From Actinokineospora pegani (GTDB lineage Bacteria; Actinomycetota; Actinomycetes; Mycobacteriales; Pseudonocardiaceae), in contig NZ_WHOL01000060.1 in NCBI RefSeq assembly GCF_009745975.1, positions 1-64,000 on the forward strand: a stretch of DNA of 64,000 nt, given 5' to 3'. Below the pieces are notes generated by a model. The model had not been told where the DNA came from and ran no database searches. It saw nothing but the letters and a program-made list of their open reading frames with translations. Made by a program: the position numbers and the translations under genes. Of this stretch, positions 34,662-43,526 are shown piece after piece. Within the stretch, counting starts at the first letter, position 1. Every line of letters starts with the position of its first letter.

Positions 34662-35702
34662 TCACTCCTGGTTCTCGTCGGGGGAGGCGGTGATCTCCAC
34701 GACCGCGCACCCGGCCTCCATGCCGGGGGCGTTGGCGATCAACATGACGTGGTCGCCGGGGACCACGGCGCCGGTGCGCCACAGCCGCTCCAGGCCGATG
34801 AACGGGTCGGCCGCGCCGACGTGGCCGGTGGTGCGGGTGATCTCCCAGGTGCCGCGCTCGGCGTCGACGCCGAGGGCGTCGAGGTAGATCGCGTGCAGCG
34901 GGCCGCGGGCGAAGCCGACGTGGCAGACCCGGGTGATCTTGTCCATCGGCACCCCGGCGTCGGCCAGGGCGGTCTCGGCCGCGCCCGCGACGCACTCGCC
35001 GAGGTCGCCGATCGGCGGGGCGACCCCGCGCGACCACTGCTCGCGCCAGTGCTCGCTGCGCTGCTCGAAGTTGAGCGAGACGCCCCGGGTGATGCCGGGC
35101 GGGAAGAGCCGCTCGCCGCCGCGGTGCAGCTCCTCCATCCCGGGGTTGCTGTAGGCCGCCACCGAGGCGACCCTCGCGAACCCGCCGCGGCGGGAGACCA
35201 CCGCGGCGGCGGCCCCGTCGGCGAGCAGGAACAACTTGGCCGCGTTCCACCGGTCGACGATGGGGGCGGAGAAGTTGTCCGAGGTGGTCAGCAGGACGGC
35301 GTCCGCCCCGCGCTCGGCGGTGAGCCGGTGCGCGGCCAGCTCGAGGGCGGCGATCATCCCGACGCAGCCCTGCCGCAGCTCCACCGCCGAGATCGGCCGG
35401 TCGACGGTCTCGCGCAGCACGTAGTGCGGCGCGGACCACCCGTCGGGCCCCTGGTGGTAGGTGGTGGCGTGCAGCAGCGCGGCGAAGTCGTCGGCCGCCA
35501 GGCCGGACCGGGCGATGGCGGCCCTGGCCGCGCTGACCGCCATGTCCGGCGCGGGCAGGTCACCGGCGACCAGGACGGACTCGAAGCCCGCCGCGGCCCG
35601 GTCGGCCTCGGCGTACCAGCCCTGCTCGACCGCGTGCGCGGTGGTCACCGCCGGGGGCAGGAAGGTCCCCACCGCGGCGAGGTGGACGTCGTCGACGCGC
35701 AT
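34662..35702 (-). CDS. KSIII-like acyltransferase with Cys nucleophile
   Basis: A 346-residue thiolase-fold protein of the KASIII group. The nucleophile Cys is in ELRQGCVGM near residue 125. A His is present in VCHVGF, but the usual Asn loop is TGHVGAAD with His. This departure from true ketosynthases is typical of KSIII homologues that transfer an acyl or aryl group to O, N or S (CerJ/ChlB3-like, and BomK in A33853 biosynthesis). It probably moves the salicyl or hydroxyanthranilyl unit. Operon position is between the salicylate synthase (3-base gap) and the AMP ligase. Confidence 0.78.
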   Translation of the reverse strand: MRVDDVHLAAVGTFLPPAVTTAHAVEQGWYAEADRAAAGFESVLVAGDLPAPDMAVSAARAAIARSGLAADDFAALLHATTYHQGPDGWSAPHYVLRETVDRPISAVELRQGCVGMIAALELAAHRLTAERGADAVLLTTSDNFSAPIVDRWNAAKLFLLADGAAAAVVSRRGGFARVASVAAYSNPGMEELHRGGERLFPPGITRGVSLNFEQRSEHWREQWSRGVAPPIGDLGECVAGAAETALADAGVPMDKITRVCHVGFARGPLHAIYLDALGVDAERGTWEITRTTGHVGAADPFIGLERLWRTGAVVPGDHVMLIANAPGMEAGCAVVEITASPDENQE

Positions 35703-35705
35703 GGC

Positions 35706-37070
35706 TCACCGTCCCCCGCGGGCCGGGGTGTCGGCGGGGTCGGTGGCGGGCACCAGGTATCGCGCGACGCTGTCCATCTTCTCGCTGGTCTCCTCGTACT
35801 CGCGCTCCGGCGAGGAGGCCGCGACGATCCCGGCGCCCGCGCGCAGCCAGGTGCGCCCGTCCTGGCGGTAGGCCGAGCGCAGCACCAGGGCCGCGTCCAT
35901 CTCGCCGGACTGGTCGACGGTCAGCACCGCGCCGCTGTAGAGGCCGCGCGACTCCGCCTCGAAGCCGCGGATGGCGTCGTAGGCCGGGGCCTTGGGCACC
36001 CCGGAGGCGGTGACGGCCGGGAAGACCGCGCCGAAGGCGTCCCAGGGGCCGAAGCCGGGCGCGAGCTGCCCGGCGACCTTCGAGGCCAGGTGCTGGCAGG
36101 TGCCGCGGGACTTGACGACCATGAACTCCGGGACCTCGATGGAGCCGGGGACGCAGACGTCGGTGAGCTCGTCGGTGCCGACCTTGACCGAGATCGCGTG
36201 CTCGTAGACCTCCTTGGCCGAGCCGAACAGGTCGCTGCGCAGTTGGGCGTTGACCGCCTCGTCGTCGGTCAGCGCGCGGGTGCCCGCCAGCGGCTGGCTG
36301 ACCACCCGGCCCGCGGCGTCGACCTGGACCACGATCTCCGGGCTGAAGCCCAAGGCCTCCAGGCCGCCGAGGTTGAGCAGGAACGAGCGCGCCGGGTTGT
36401 TGCCCTTGCGCCCGACCTGGTAGGTGCCCGCCAGGTCGACGTCGAAGTCGACGTCGACGACCCGGGAGAGGATGACCTTGTCCAGGTTGCCCGCGGCGAT
36501 CGAGTCGACCGCGTTCTGGACCGAGCCCTGGTACTGCTCGACCCCGCGCCCGCGCACGGCCAGCGGCGTCGGAGCGGCCACGGGGGCGTCGACGGCGGCG
36601 GTGATGGCGGTGATGAGCGCGGTCAGGGTGGCCTGGTCGGCGGCGCGCAGGTGCGCGGCGCCCTCGATGATCCGGACCTCGGCCGCGGGGACGACCAGGT
36701 GCACCAGGCGGTTGTCGCTGACGTGGGTCAGGTCGCCGTCCTTGGCGTAGGACAGCTCGAAGGTGGCCCAGCCGTAGGCGCGCCACCCGGGGATCGCCAC
36801 GGTGTCCAGCAGCGACGAGATCTGGCGCAGCGGCGCGCCGTCCCAGGGCAGGGAGACCTTCTCCGCGCCCTCCTGGCTCAGCTCGGCGCCGGTGCGGTCC
36901 AGCGTCAGCTCGGCGCGCACGCCGCCCGCGTAGGAGAAGGCGCCACCGGTCTCGTAGACGACGTAGGACTCGAACAGGCCGGAGCGGGCCAGGCGGGTCG
37001 CGGCGGTGAGGGCGTCGACGGCGAGCGGGAGCTGGGTCTCGAAGTAGTGCCGCGAGATCGTGGAAGTCAT
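35706..37070 (-). CDS. Salicylate synthase (MbtI/Irp9 type)
   Basis: A 454-residue chorismate-using enzyme very like MbtI: LAGTRALTDDEA, SAKEVYEHAISV, FMVVKSRGTCQHL, FPAVTASGVPKAPA, RGLYSGAV, and WLRAGAGIVAASSPEREYEET with the metal-binding Glu residues. It converts chorismate to isochorismate and then salicylate plus pyruvate without a separate lyase. First gene of the long aryl operon. The ATG at 37070 follows GAGAGGA, 30 bases downstream of a GTTACC-type box. Salicylate is predicted to be one of the two aryl halves of the product. Confidence 0.9.
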   Translation of the reverse strand: MTSTISRHYFETQLPLAVDALTAATRLARSGLFESYVVYETGGAFSYAGGVRAELTLDRTGAELSQEGAEKVSLPWDGAPLRQISSLLDTVAIPGWRAYGWATFELSYAKDGDLTHVSDNRLVHLVVPAAEVRIIEGAAHLRAADQATLTALITAITAAVDAPVAAPTPLAVRGRGVEQYQGSVQNAVDSIAAGNLDKVILSRVVDVDFDVDLAGTYQVGRKGNNPARSFLLNLGGLEALGFSPEIVVQVDAAGRVVSQPLAGTRALTDDEAVNAQLRSDLFGSAKEVYEHAISVKVGTDELTDVCVPGSIEVPEFMVVKSRGTCQHLASKVAGQLAPGFGPWDAFGAVFPAVTASGVPKAPAYDAIRGFEAESRGLYSGAVLTVDQSGEMDAALVLRSAYRQDGRTWLRAGAGIVAASSPEREYEETSEKMDSVARYLVPATDPADTPARGGR

Positions 37071-37099
37071 CTGCGCGTCCTCTCGGGTGGGAACCGATC

Positions 37100-37132
37100 T
37101 TGTTACCACCTAAAAAACTACAGCGGTAACAA
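37100..37132. promoter_or_regulatory. GTTACC-N17-GGTAAC box, salicylate synthase operon
   Basis: TTGTTACC (37100-37107) and GGTAACAA (37125-37132) are perfect 8-base inverted arms around an A/T-rich centre containing ACCTAAAAAACT. The same box with identical 23-base spacing of the half-sites occurs at 41812 and 43373. It sits 30-62 bases before the salicylate synthase start, where a repressor would block the promoter. Confidence 0.75.
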
Positions 37133-37220
37133 CGAGGGCGATACGGCTGCGCGATAAGGCCTCATACTCGTTTGCGAAACATCCGCGCCATCGACGAAAA
37201 GCGTTGTGGCACAACGGAAA

Positions 37221-37252
37221 AGCCGGGCCACGGGAACCCCCGTGACCCGGCT
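37221..37252 (-). terminator. Terminator of the KSIII-DAHP-NRPS operon
   Basis: AGCCGGG/CCCGGCT (37221-37227 with 37246-37252) around an inner ACGGG/CCCGT pair, 27 bases after the NRPS stop and upstream of the next operon's promoter box. Confidence 0.75.
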
Positions 37253-37278
37253 CGGCGCACTCCGCTGTGGCCGACGAC

Positions 37279-39606
37279 TTACCCGGCCCGCTCCTCCATG
37301 GCGGTGATGGCCTGGGCCATGCCCGCGATGCTGGGGCTGTCGAACAGCTCGAAGAACAGGTCCTCCAACTCCCGGTCGACGGCGAACCTCTTGCCGATCT
37401 GGGCGGTCAGCGAGGCGGCCCGCATGGAGTCGCCGCCGAGGTCGAAGAAGTTGTCCAGCACGCCGACCAGCTCCAGGTCGAGCGCGTCGGCCCAGATCTG
37501 CTGCAGCGCGCGCTCGAGGTCGGTGCGCGGCTCCTGGTAGTCGGTGTCGACGTCCGGGCGCGACCTCGGCGGCTCCGGCAGGTTGGCCCGGTCGATCTTG
37601 CCGTTGGTGGTCAGGGCGAACACGCCGACCACGTAGGCGGCCGGGACCATGAACGTCGGCAGCTTCTGCCGCAGCGCCCGCCGGACCTCGGCGACCACCG
37701 GCTCCCGCCCGGGGTCGGCCTCGAGGTAGGCCACCAGGCGGGTGTCGCCCTTGTCGTCGGCCTTGGCGACCACCGCGGCCTGGCCCACCCCCGGCTGGGT
37801 GGCCAGCACCGCCTCGATCTCGCCGAGGTGCACGCGGTTGCCGCGCACCTTGACCTGGTTGTCGGTGCGCCCGACGATCTCGATGTCGCCGTCCGGCCAG
37901 TACCGGGCCAGGTCCCCGGTGCGGTAGAGCACCGGGTGGCGGTCGGGGTCGATCGGGTTCGGGATCCACTTCTGGGCGGTGGCCTCCGGCTGGTTGAGGT
38001 ACCCGGCGGAGAGGCTGTCGCCCGCGATGGCCAGCTCGCCGACCACCCCCGGCGGGACCGGCTTGAGGTCGTCGCCGAGCACGAACGTGCGCACGTTCTG
38101 GGTCGGGCGGCCGATGGGCGGGGTGCGCCGCGCCCTGCCGTCCGCGCCGAGGGCCTGGCCGAGCTCGGTGATGTCGCAGATCGCCACGACCGTGGCCTCG
38201 GCGGAGCCGTAGAGGTTGAGCACGTGGAACGGCAGCGAGGCCGCGGGCCAGGACTGCACGCGCTCGCCGCAGATCCGGATGTTCTCCAGCGCGGTCTCCT
38301 CGGGCCAGTCGAGGGTCAGGATGCGCTCGCAGACCGCCTTCATCAGCAGCGTGTGGGTGATCTCCTCGCTGACGAACCAATCGCGCAGCCACTCCGGCGA
38401 GGTCACCACGGACGGCTCGGGGATGCGCACGGGCGCGCCCGCCGCCAGCACCGAGAAGCACTCGACCTCGACCATTCCGTAGCCGGGCGCGGCCAGCCAG
38501 GTGCCCCGCGACCGGTCGGTGATGCCGCACAGGGTGCGCATGCTGTAGATGAGGTTCCGCGCGGCCCCGTGCCGCACCAGCACCGCTTTCGGCACACCGG
38601 TCGAGCCGGAGGTGTAGCAGATGTGGATGAAGTCGTCGGCCTCCACGGCGACGCCCAGCGGCGTGGTCGGCTCGGTCCTCCAGTCGGTGGTGTCGACGGG
38701 GACCACCGGGGCGCTGCCGCCCGCGACGACGTGCTCGTGCGCGGAGAGGGTCAGCACGACCGCGGCGGCCGCGTGCTCGACCATGAACCGCACGCGCTCG
38801 GCGGGGAAGTCCGGGTCGAGCAGGATCGCCGCGGCGCCGAGCTTGAAGCAGGCGATCTGCGCGACCAGGCTCTCCGGGCCGCGCGGGAAGCAGGTGCCGA
38901 CGGTGTCGCCGCGGCCGACGCCCAGGCGCTGCAACCGGTGCGCGAGCTGGGTCGACTGCGCGTCGAGCTCGCCGAAGCTGAGCCGCCCGCCCGGCCACAC
39001 CACCGCGTCCTGGTCCGGGGTGCGCGCGGCGATGGCCGCGATCTCCTCGTGGAAGAAGCCGCCGGGCACGTCCTCGTCGGTCTGGTTCCAGGCGACCAGG
39101 ATGCGGTGCAGGTCCTCCTCGTCGAGCAGCTCGATGTCGGCGACCCTGGTCGCGGGCGCGGCGGCCAGGGCCCGGCCGAGGTGGGTGGCGTACTGGTCCG
39201 CGGCGTCCGCGCCGAACTCCGAGACCGCCATCAGCAGCTCGACGCCGGTCGGGGCGCTCACGACGGTCAGCGCGGCCAGCGCGGCGTCGGCGTCGTCGAC
39301 GACCGTGGCGTGGAAGGCGGTGCCCGCGGCCTCGACCGGGGTGATCTCGACGGCGGCGTGCAGTTCGCTCAGCGTGGTCTCGCCGGTGACGGCCAGGTGC
39401 ACCGCGCCCGCGCCGCCGCGGCCGATGGCGACGGCGGACTCGCCGGTGTAGCGGTGGACCAGGGCGGCGACGGCCGCGATGACGGTGGTGTCCTGGCTGG
39501 CGGGTGGCTCGACCGGCCCCGCGACCGACCTGCGGTGCACCGGGCCGGTGCGGTCCTCGGCCGCGGGGCGCGCGAGCGGCAGCGACGCGTTCTTCGACGT
39601 GCTCAT
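37279..39606 (-). CDS. NRPS protein: condensation remnant, adenylation and carrier domains
   Basis: A 775-residue NRPS protein. Residues 1-185 resemble the C-terminal half of a condensation domain with no HHxxxDG. An adenylation domain (about 190-690) has YTSGSTGVPKAV, NLYGSAEAT, GYLNQPEATAQKW, YRTGDLARY and TNGKIDR with its catalytic Lys. A carrier domain follows with DLGGDSMRAA near 740. At the first substrate-pocket position, where alpha-amino-acid activators carry Asp (FDxS), the sequence is PGYGMVEVE, so Asp is missing. The substrate may be an aryl, beta-amino or other unusual acid. It ends its operon before the hairpin at 37221. Confidence 0.82.
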   Translation of the reverse strand: MSTSKNASLPLARPAAEDRTGPVHRRSVAGPVEPPASQDTTVIAAVAALVHRYTGESAVAIGRGGAGAVHLAVTGETTLSELHAAVEITPVEAAGTAFHATVVDDADAALAALTVVSAPTGVELLMAVSEFGADAADQYATHLGRALAAAPATRVADIELLDEEDLHRILVAWNQTDEDVPGGFFHEEIAAIAARTPDQDAVVWPGGRLSFGELDAQSTQLAHRLQRLGVGRGDTVGTCFPRGPESLVAQIACFKLGAAAILLDPDFPAERVRFMVEHAAAAVVLTLSAHEHVVAGGSAPVVPVDTTDWRTEPTTPLGVAVEADDFIHICYTSGSTGVPKAVLVRHGAARNLIYSMRTLCGITDRSRGTWLAAPGYGMVEVECFSVLAAGAPVRIPEPSVVTSPEWLRDWFVSEEITHTLLMKAVCERILTLDWPEETALENIRICGERVQSWPAASLPFHVLNLYGSAEATVVAICDITELGQALGADGRARRTPPIGRPTQNVRTFVLGDDLKPVPPGVVGELAIAGDSLSAGYLNQPEATAQKWIPNPIDPDRHPVLYRTGDLARYWPDGDIEIVGRTDNQVKVRGNRVHLGEIEAVLATQPGVGQAAVVAKADDKGDTRLVAYLEADPGREPVVAEVRRALRQKLPTFMVPAAYVVGVFALTTNGKIDRANLPEPPRSRPDVDTDYQEPRTDLERALQQIWADALDLELVGVLDNFFDLGGDSMRAASLTAQIGKRFAVDRELEDLFFELFDSPSIAGMAQAITAMEERAG

Positions 39607-39640
39607 GTGTTCTCCCTGCTCACTGTCGGCGGTTCGGTGG

Positions 39641-40729
39641 TCAGCCCGCGAGGGCGCTGTCGGCGGCGGCGCGGCGGGCGCCGATCGCGGCGGCCAGCTT
39701 CTCGACCAGGCGGACGGTGCCCGACCAGTCGACGCAGGCGTCGGTGACGCTCTGGCCGTAGGTCAGCTCGTCGGCTTTGCCCAGCACCAGCTTCTGGGCG
39801 CCCTCGGCGAGGAAGCTCTCCAGCATGATCCCGGCGATGCCGCGCTCGCCGCGGGCGATGCGGTGCGCCAGGTTGGCCACCACCAGCGGCTGGCGCCGGT
39901 GGTCCTTGCCGGAGTTCCCGTGGCTGGCGTCGACGACCACGCCGGTGCCGATCTCGGCCTGGCGCAGCAGCTCCAGGCTCTTGGCCACCTCGATCGGGCC
40001 GTAGTTGGGGCCCGCGCTGCCCCCGCGCAGCACCACGTGCCCGTCGGGGTTGCCGGTGGTGGTCACCAGCGCGGTGCGGCCGTCGTCGGTGATGGCCGGG
40101 AAGGTGTGCGGCTGCGCGGCGGAGACGATCGCGTCGACGGCGTCGAGCACGTCGCCGTTGGTGGCGTTCTTGTACCCGATCGGGATTGACAGGCCGCTGG
40201 TGAACTGGCGGTGCGTCTGGCTCTGCACGGTCCTGGCCCCGACGCAGCCCCAGGCGACCAGGTCGGCGAGGTAGGCGGGCACGGCGGGGTCGAGGAACTC
40301 GCAGGCCACCGGCAGGCCGCCGGCGGCGATCTGGGCCATCAGGCCGCGGGTGAGCCGCAGGCCGGAGTTGAGGTCGTTGGAGCCGTCCAGGTGCGGGTCG
40401 CTGAGCAGGCCCTTCCACCCCACGCGGGTGCGCGGCTTCTCGACGTAGACGCGCATCACCACGACCAGCTCGTCCTCGACCTCGCGGGCCAGGGCGGCGA
40501 GCCGCTCGGCGTAGGCCAGCGCGGCGGCCGGGTCGTGCACCGAGCACGGGCCGGTGATGACCACCAGCCGGTCGTCGGCGCCGGAGAGCACCCGGCGGAT
40601 CGCGTCCGAGCCGGACAGCGCGGTCTGCCTGGCCGAGGGTGGGGCGGGGATCTCGGCGCGCAGCTCGGCGGGCGAGACAAGCGGCTCCACGCGGGAAATG
40701 CGGGCGTCGACGGTCCGGATCGAGCGCAT
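39641..40729 (-). CDS. DAHP synthase (class I, AroF/G/H type)
   Basis: A 362-residue 3-deoxy-D-arabino-heptulosonate 7-phosphate synthase: ITGPCSVHDP, VYVEKPRTRVGWKGL, ARTVQSQTHRQF, VLRGGSAGPNYGP, VDASHGNSGKDH and GIMLESFLAEGAQ. It joins PEP and erythrose 4-phosphate to start the shikimate pathway. A class I enzyme is unusual for primary metabolism in actinomycetes, which mostly use class II, and copies inside gene clusters commonly boost chorismate for aryl products. Here two chorismate-consuming synthases need it. Middle gene of a three-gene operon. Confidence 0.92.
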   Translation of the reverse strand: MRSIRTVDARISRVEPLVSPAELRAEIPAPPSARQTALSGSDAIRRVLSGADDRLVVITGPCSVHDPAAALAYAERLAALAREVEDELVVVMRVYVEKPRTRVGWKGLLSDPHLDGSNDLNSGLRLTRGLMAQIAAGGLPVACEFLDPAVPAYLADLVAWGCVGARTVQSQTHRQFTSGLSIPIGYKNATNGDVLDAVDAIVSAAQPHTFPAITDDGRTALVTTTGNPDGHVVLRGGSAGPNYGPIEVAKSLELLRQAEIGTGVVVDASHGNSGKDHRRQPLVVANLAHRIARGERGIAGIMLESFLAEGAQKLVLGKADELTYGQSVTDACVDWSGTVRLVEKLAAAIGARRAAADSALAG

Positions 40730-40772
40730 GGTGGGGTCCTTCCGGGACGGTGAGCGGGGTCTGGGACGCGGG

Positions 40773-41789
40773 TCAGGCGGGGACGGTGAGAACGGCGGCG
40801 GAGAAGGTGAAGCCCATGGCGGTGCCCAGCACCAGCAGCGTCGAGCCGGGGGCGAGCAGGTCGTTGGCGGCGAGGTGGGCCAGGGCGTAGAGCTGGTCGG
40901 CGGGGCCGAGGTGGCCGATGGTCAGCCCGGTCTCCAGCAGGGTGTTGCGGGGGGTGAACCGCAGCGGGCGCAGGAAGCTGTCCTTGAACAGCGCCCGTCC
41001 CACGAACGGGGTGATGAACCAGTCGACGTCGTCCAGCTCGACCTCGGCCTCGGCCAGGGCGCGGCCGACGACGCTGGCGGTGCGCTCGCCGGAGCGCCTG
41101 CGCACCTCGCTGAGCGAGATCCCGCCGTGCGCCAGGAACTCCCGGGTGCGCTTGCGCATATCGGGTTGGCCGTCCGCCGAGGCGGTGAACGGCTCCGCGC
41201 CCCGGCTCAGGCCCTCCAGCGCGGCGTCGGTCTCGGTGACGATGCTGTGCAGCCGCAGCAGCCCGCGCTCGCGCGCCACCACCGCGGCGGCGCCGCCGTC
41301 GCCGAAGACCATGCCCGGGGACAGGTACCAGCGGTCGACCGGCGGGGCGAACCGGTCGCCGAGGGTGATCAGCGCGGTGTCGCGCTGCCCCGCCAGGAGG
41401 GTGTTCGCCGCCAGCTCCAGGCTGGTGAGCGAGCCGTTGGAGGCCGCGGAGACGACCGTCGGCTGCCCCTCGACGTTGAGCCCGATCAACTCCTTGGTGA
41501 TCCAGCAGGCGACCGGCCACATGTCCAGGCCCTGGAAGTTGCTGTGGCTGTGCAGGTGCAGCGTCGAGGGCCCCACCTCGACACCGCGCTCGGCGGCCTC
41601 CTTGATCGCCAGCCTGCCCGCGGTCACCGCCAGCTCGGGCGGCGCGGCGTCGGCCTGGGCGACCGAGACCATGCCGGTGGCGGCCGCGACGTCGGCGGAG
41701 TAGGACCCGTCCGCGATCGCCTGCTCGATGGGGACGAGGTCACCGAGGGTGCCGCCGGTGCCCGCGATCCAGATGTCGGGGAAGCGCAT
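40773..41789 (-). CDS. KSIII-like protein with Ser at the nucleophile position
   Basis: A 338-residue paralogue of the KSIII-like protein at 34662. Aligned on the shared SLELAAN/ALELAAH helix, the nucleophile Cys is replaced by Ser (VVSAASNGSLTSLELA). The late loop is IGHLGPAD, and no His matches the usual ketosynthase position. A Ser nucleophile is known from DpsC of daunorubicin biosynthesis, so acyl transfer remains possible; a structural partner of the other KSIII is an alternative. ATG at 41789 with a GGAAGGA site, 23 bases from the regulatory box. First gene of its operon. Confidence 0.75.
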   Translation of the reverse strand: MRFPDIWIAGTGGTLGDLVPIEQAIADGSYSADVAAATGMVSVAQADAAPPELAVTAGRLAIKEAAERGVEVGPSTLHLHSHSNFQGLDMWPVACWITKELIGLNVEGQPTVVSAASNGSLTSLELAANTLLAGQRDTALITLGDRFAPPVDRWYLSPGMVFGDGGAAAVVARERGLLRLHSIVTETDAALEGLSRGAEPFTASADGQPDMRKRTREFLAHGGISLSEVRRRSGERTASVVGRALAEAEVELDDVDWFITPFVGRALFKDSFLRPLRFTPRNTLLETGLTIGHLGPADQLYALAHLAANDLLAPGSTLLVLGTAMGFTFSAAVLTVPA

Positions 41790-41811
41790 CGCCGGTTCCT
41801 TCCTGGTTGAG

Positions 41812-41840
41812 GTTACTAGCAAAAAGGTTACGGTGGTAGC
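41812..41840. promoter_or_regulatory. GTTACT-N17-GGTAGC box, KSIII-DAHP-NRPS operon
   Basis: Degenerate copy of the shared box. Half-site spacing is 23 bases as in the other two copies, with an AAAAA run in the centre. It ends 23 bases before the start codon at 41789. Two mismatches in the arms suggest weaker binding and leakier expression. Confidence 0.65.
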
Positions 41841-41922
41841 ACGGGGGCGACAACGGGCCCGTGATTAGTTCTGCTGTTCATTCCGCGCGGCCGATTTCAA
41901 CGGGCGCAACGGGTTGCGCGCG

Positions 41923-43101
41923 TCAGCCGCCGCCGTGCAGCCAGGCGACCTCGTCGTGCAGGTCCTCTGTGGTCAGCGCGCCGAGCATCGTGTTGCGCGC
42001 CAGGGCCGCCTCGCCCGCCGGGTGGTAGAGCCTGCTGCCCAGCTCCCGCGCGACGAGCTGCGTCCGGGCGGCGCGGTGCCCGCGGTCGGCGTTGTACTTC
42101 TCCAACCGCTGCGGCACCTCCCCCGGCGCGTCGAGCAGCTCCCCGAGGGCCACCGCGTCCTCCAGTGCCTGGCACGCGCCCTGGGCGGCGTACTGCAACA
42201 TCGGGTGCGCGGCGTCGCCGAGCAGCGCGACCCGGCCGTCGGTCCAGGTGCGCAGCGGGTCGCGGTCGCACAGCACCCAGGACTTCCAGTCGGCGCCCAG
42301 TTCCAGCAACCGCCTCGCGGTCTCCCCGAGGTCGGGGAACTGCTCCAGCACGAAGTCCCGGCCGACCGGTTTCCCGGTGACCTCCTCGGTCGCCGCGTCG
42401 TCGCGGGTGGCCGCCAGGTTCAGGAACTCGCCGCCGCCGATGGGGTAGTGCACGAAGTGCCACTTCGGCCCGGCCCAGAGCGTGACGAGGTTCCACCGCA
42501 GGTCCTCGGGCACCCGGTCCATCGGGATGACGCTGCGGTAGATGGTGTGCCCCGAGACGCGCGGGCCGCCGTCGCCGACCATCTGCGCCCTGATCGCGCT
42601 GCGGATGCCGTCGGCGCCGATGACCGCGTCACCGGTGAAGGCCCCGCCGCGGGCGGTGTGGGCGGTCGCGGTCCCGTCGGCCTGGGCGTAGTGGGTGGTG
42701 CGCTCCCCGGCGTGCAGGGTGACCCCGGGCGTCGCGCGACAGGCCTCGAGCAGGGTCTGGTGGAGATCGCCCCGGTGGACGACGGCGTACGGGTTGCCGA
42801 AGCGCTCGCGGTAGGCCCCGGTCAGCGGCATCCCGGCTACGCGCTCGCCGGTGGTGCCGTCCATGAACCGCAACTCGTCGATGAACACCGCCCTGGCGCG
42901 GGCGCCGTCGCCGACCCCGAGGCGGTCGAGTGCCCGGAAAGCGTTGGGCCCCAACTGGATTCCCGCGCCGATCTCGGCGAAGCGCTCCGCGCGCTCCAGC
43001 ACGTCGACGCGGTGCCCGCGCCGCGCGATGGACAGGGCGGCGGCGAGCCCCCCGATCCCGCCGCCGACCACCACGACGTCAAGGGTGGACCTGTCAGTCA
43101 T
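41923..43101 (-). CDS. FAD-dependent aromatic hydroxylase (salicylate/3-hydroxybenzoate hydroxylase-like)
   Basis: A 392-residue class A flavin monooxygenase. It has the FAD motif VVGGGIGGLAAALSIARRG, the DG motif GADGIRSAIRAQ near residue 170, and GDAAHPMLQYAAQGACQALEDA near 290. Overall it resembles salicylate 1-hydroxylase and 3-hydroxybenzoate 6-hydroxylase. It could hydroxylate the aryl product or its precursor, or detoxify excess salicylate. It follows a 78-residue protein gene by 9 bases in a two-gene operon under the shared box, so it belongs to the same regulon. Confidence 0.85.
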   Translation of the reverse strand: MTDRSTLDVVVVGGGIGGLAAALSIARRGHRVDVLERAERFAEIGAGIQLGPNAFRALDRLGVGDGARARAVFIDELRFMDGTTGERVAGMPLTGAYRERFGNPYAVVHRGDLHQTLLEACRATPGVTLHAGERTTHYAQADGTATAHTARGGAFTGDAVIGADGIRSAIRAQMVGDGGPRVSGHTIYRSVIPMDRVPEDLRWNLVTLWAGPKWHFVHYPIGGGEFLNLAATRDDAATEEVTGKPVGRDFVLEQFPDLGETARRLLELGADWKSWVLCDRDPLRTWTDGRVALLGDAAHPMLQYAAQGACQALEDAVALGELLDAPGEVPQRLEKYNADRGHRAARTQLVARELGSRLYHPAGEAALARNTMLGALTTEDLHDEVAWLHGGG

Positions 43102-43110
43102 GTCGACCCC

Positions 43111-43347
43111 TCACGCCGCCCGCAGCCGCTGCTGCGCCCCGTCGGCCAGGACCCGCTCCGCCCGCGTGGCCGCCAGCCGCGCCTGGTGCGCCGCGTCGGC
43201 CGCCTCCGGCCCCCCGCGCTCGGCGATGCGCGCGAACAGCCCCGCCTTGCGCCGGTACCAGGCGGCCACCACCTCCGGCGAGGCGTTCAACCCCGGTCTG
43301 GCGAACTGCAACTCCCCGAACTCGTGCAGGATCTCAAGGTGGCTCAT
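43111..43347 (-). CDS. Small helical protein of unknown function
   Basis: A 78-residue protein with a short N-terminal stretch (LEILHEFGELQFARPG) and two charged, alanine-rich helices (PEVVAAWYRRKAGLFARIAE and a following helix). No signal peptide, membrane segment or known motif. Good GGGAGGG ribosome site. It begins the operon of the aromatic hydroxylase and is controlled by the same box as the aryl genes, so a role as a small partner of the hydroxylase or of the aryl pathway is plausible but unproven. Confidence 0.7.
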   Translation of the reverse strand: MSHLEILHEFGELQFARPGLNASPEVVAAWYRRKAGLFARIAERGGPEAADAAHQARLAATRAERVLADGAQQRLRAA

Positions 43348-43372
43348 GCGCCCTCCCAGGGATGCGGTGATG

Positions 43373-43401
43373 GTTACCACCTAAAACTGTATGGCGGTAA
43401 C
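43373..43401. promoter_or_regulatory. GTTACC-N17-GGTAAC box, hydroxylase operon
   Basis: GTTACC (43373-43378) and GGTAAC (43396-43401) with centre ACCTAAAACTGT, nearly identical to the box at 37100 over its length. It lies 26-54 bases before the start at 43347. Confidence 0.75.
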
Positions 43402-43455
43402 ACCCCTCGGACAACGCCCCCGCGATAAGGGTTTCTGCTCACCCGGGACAGGCGC

Positions 43456-43496
43456 GGACCGGCCCCGGTGGCGTCAATCGCCACCGGGGCCGGTCC
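43456..43496 (-). terminator. Very strong hairpin after the MFS gene
   Basis: A perfect 18-base stem (43456-43473 with 43479-43496) and a five-base TCAAT loop, 30 bases past the MFS stop codon. It isolates the exporter transcript from the hydroxylase operon. Confidence 0.85.
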
Positions 43497-43526
43497 GGGT
43501 CAGTCGGGGAGTGCGCTAAGCCCCCT

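Noticed and set aside
27843-43347. Catecholate or mycobactin-type siderophore cluster
   Set aside because: There are no 2,3-dihydroxybenzoate-specific features, no cyclisation NRPS modules, and no iron-transport genes or iron boxes. The PhzE-like enzyme and the amidohydrolase fit a 3-hydroxyanthranilate/benzoxazole pathway better.
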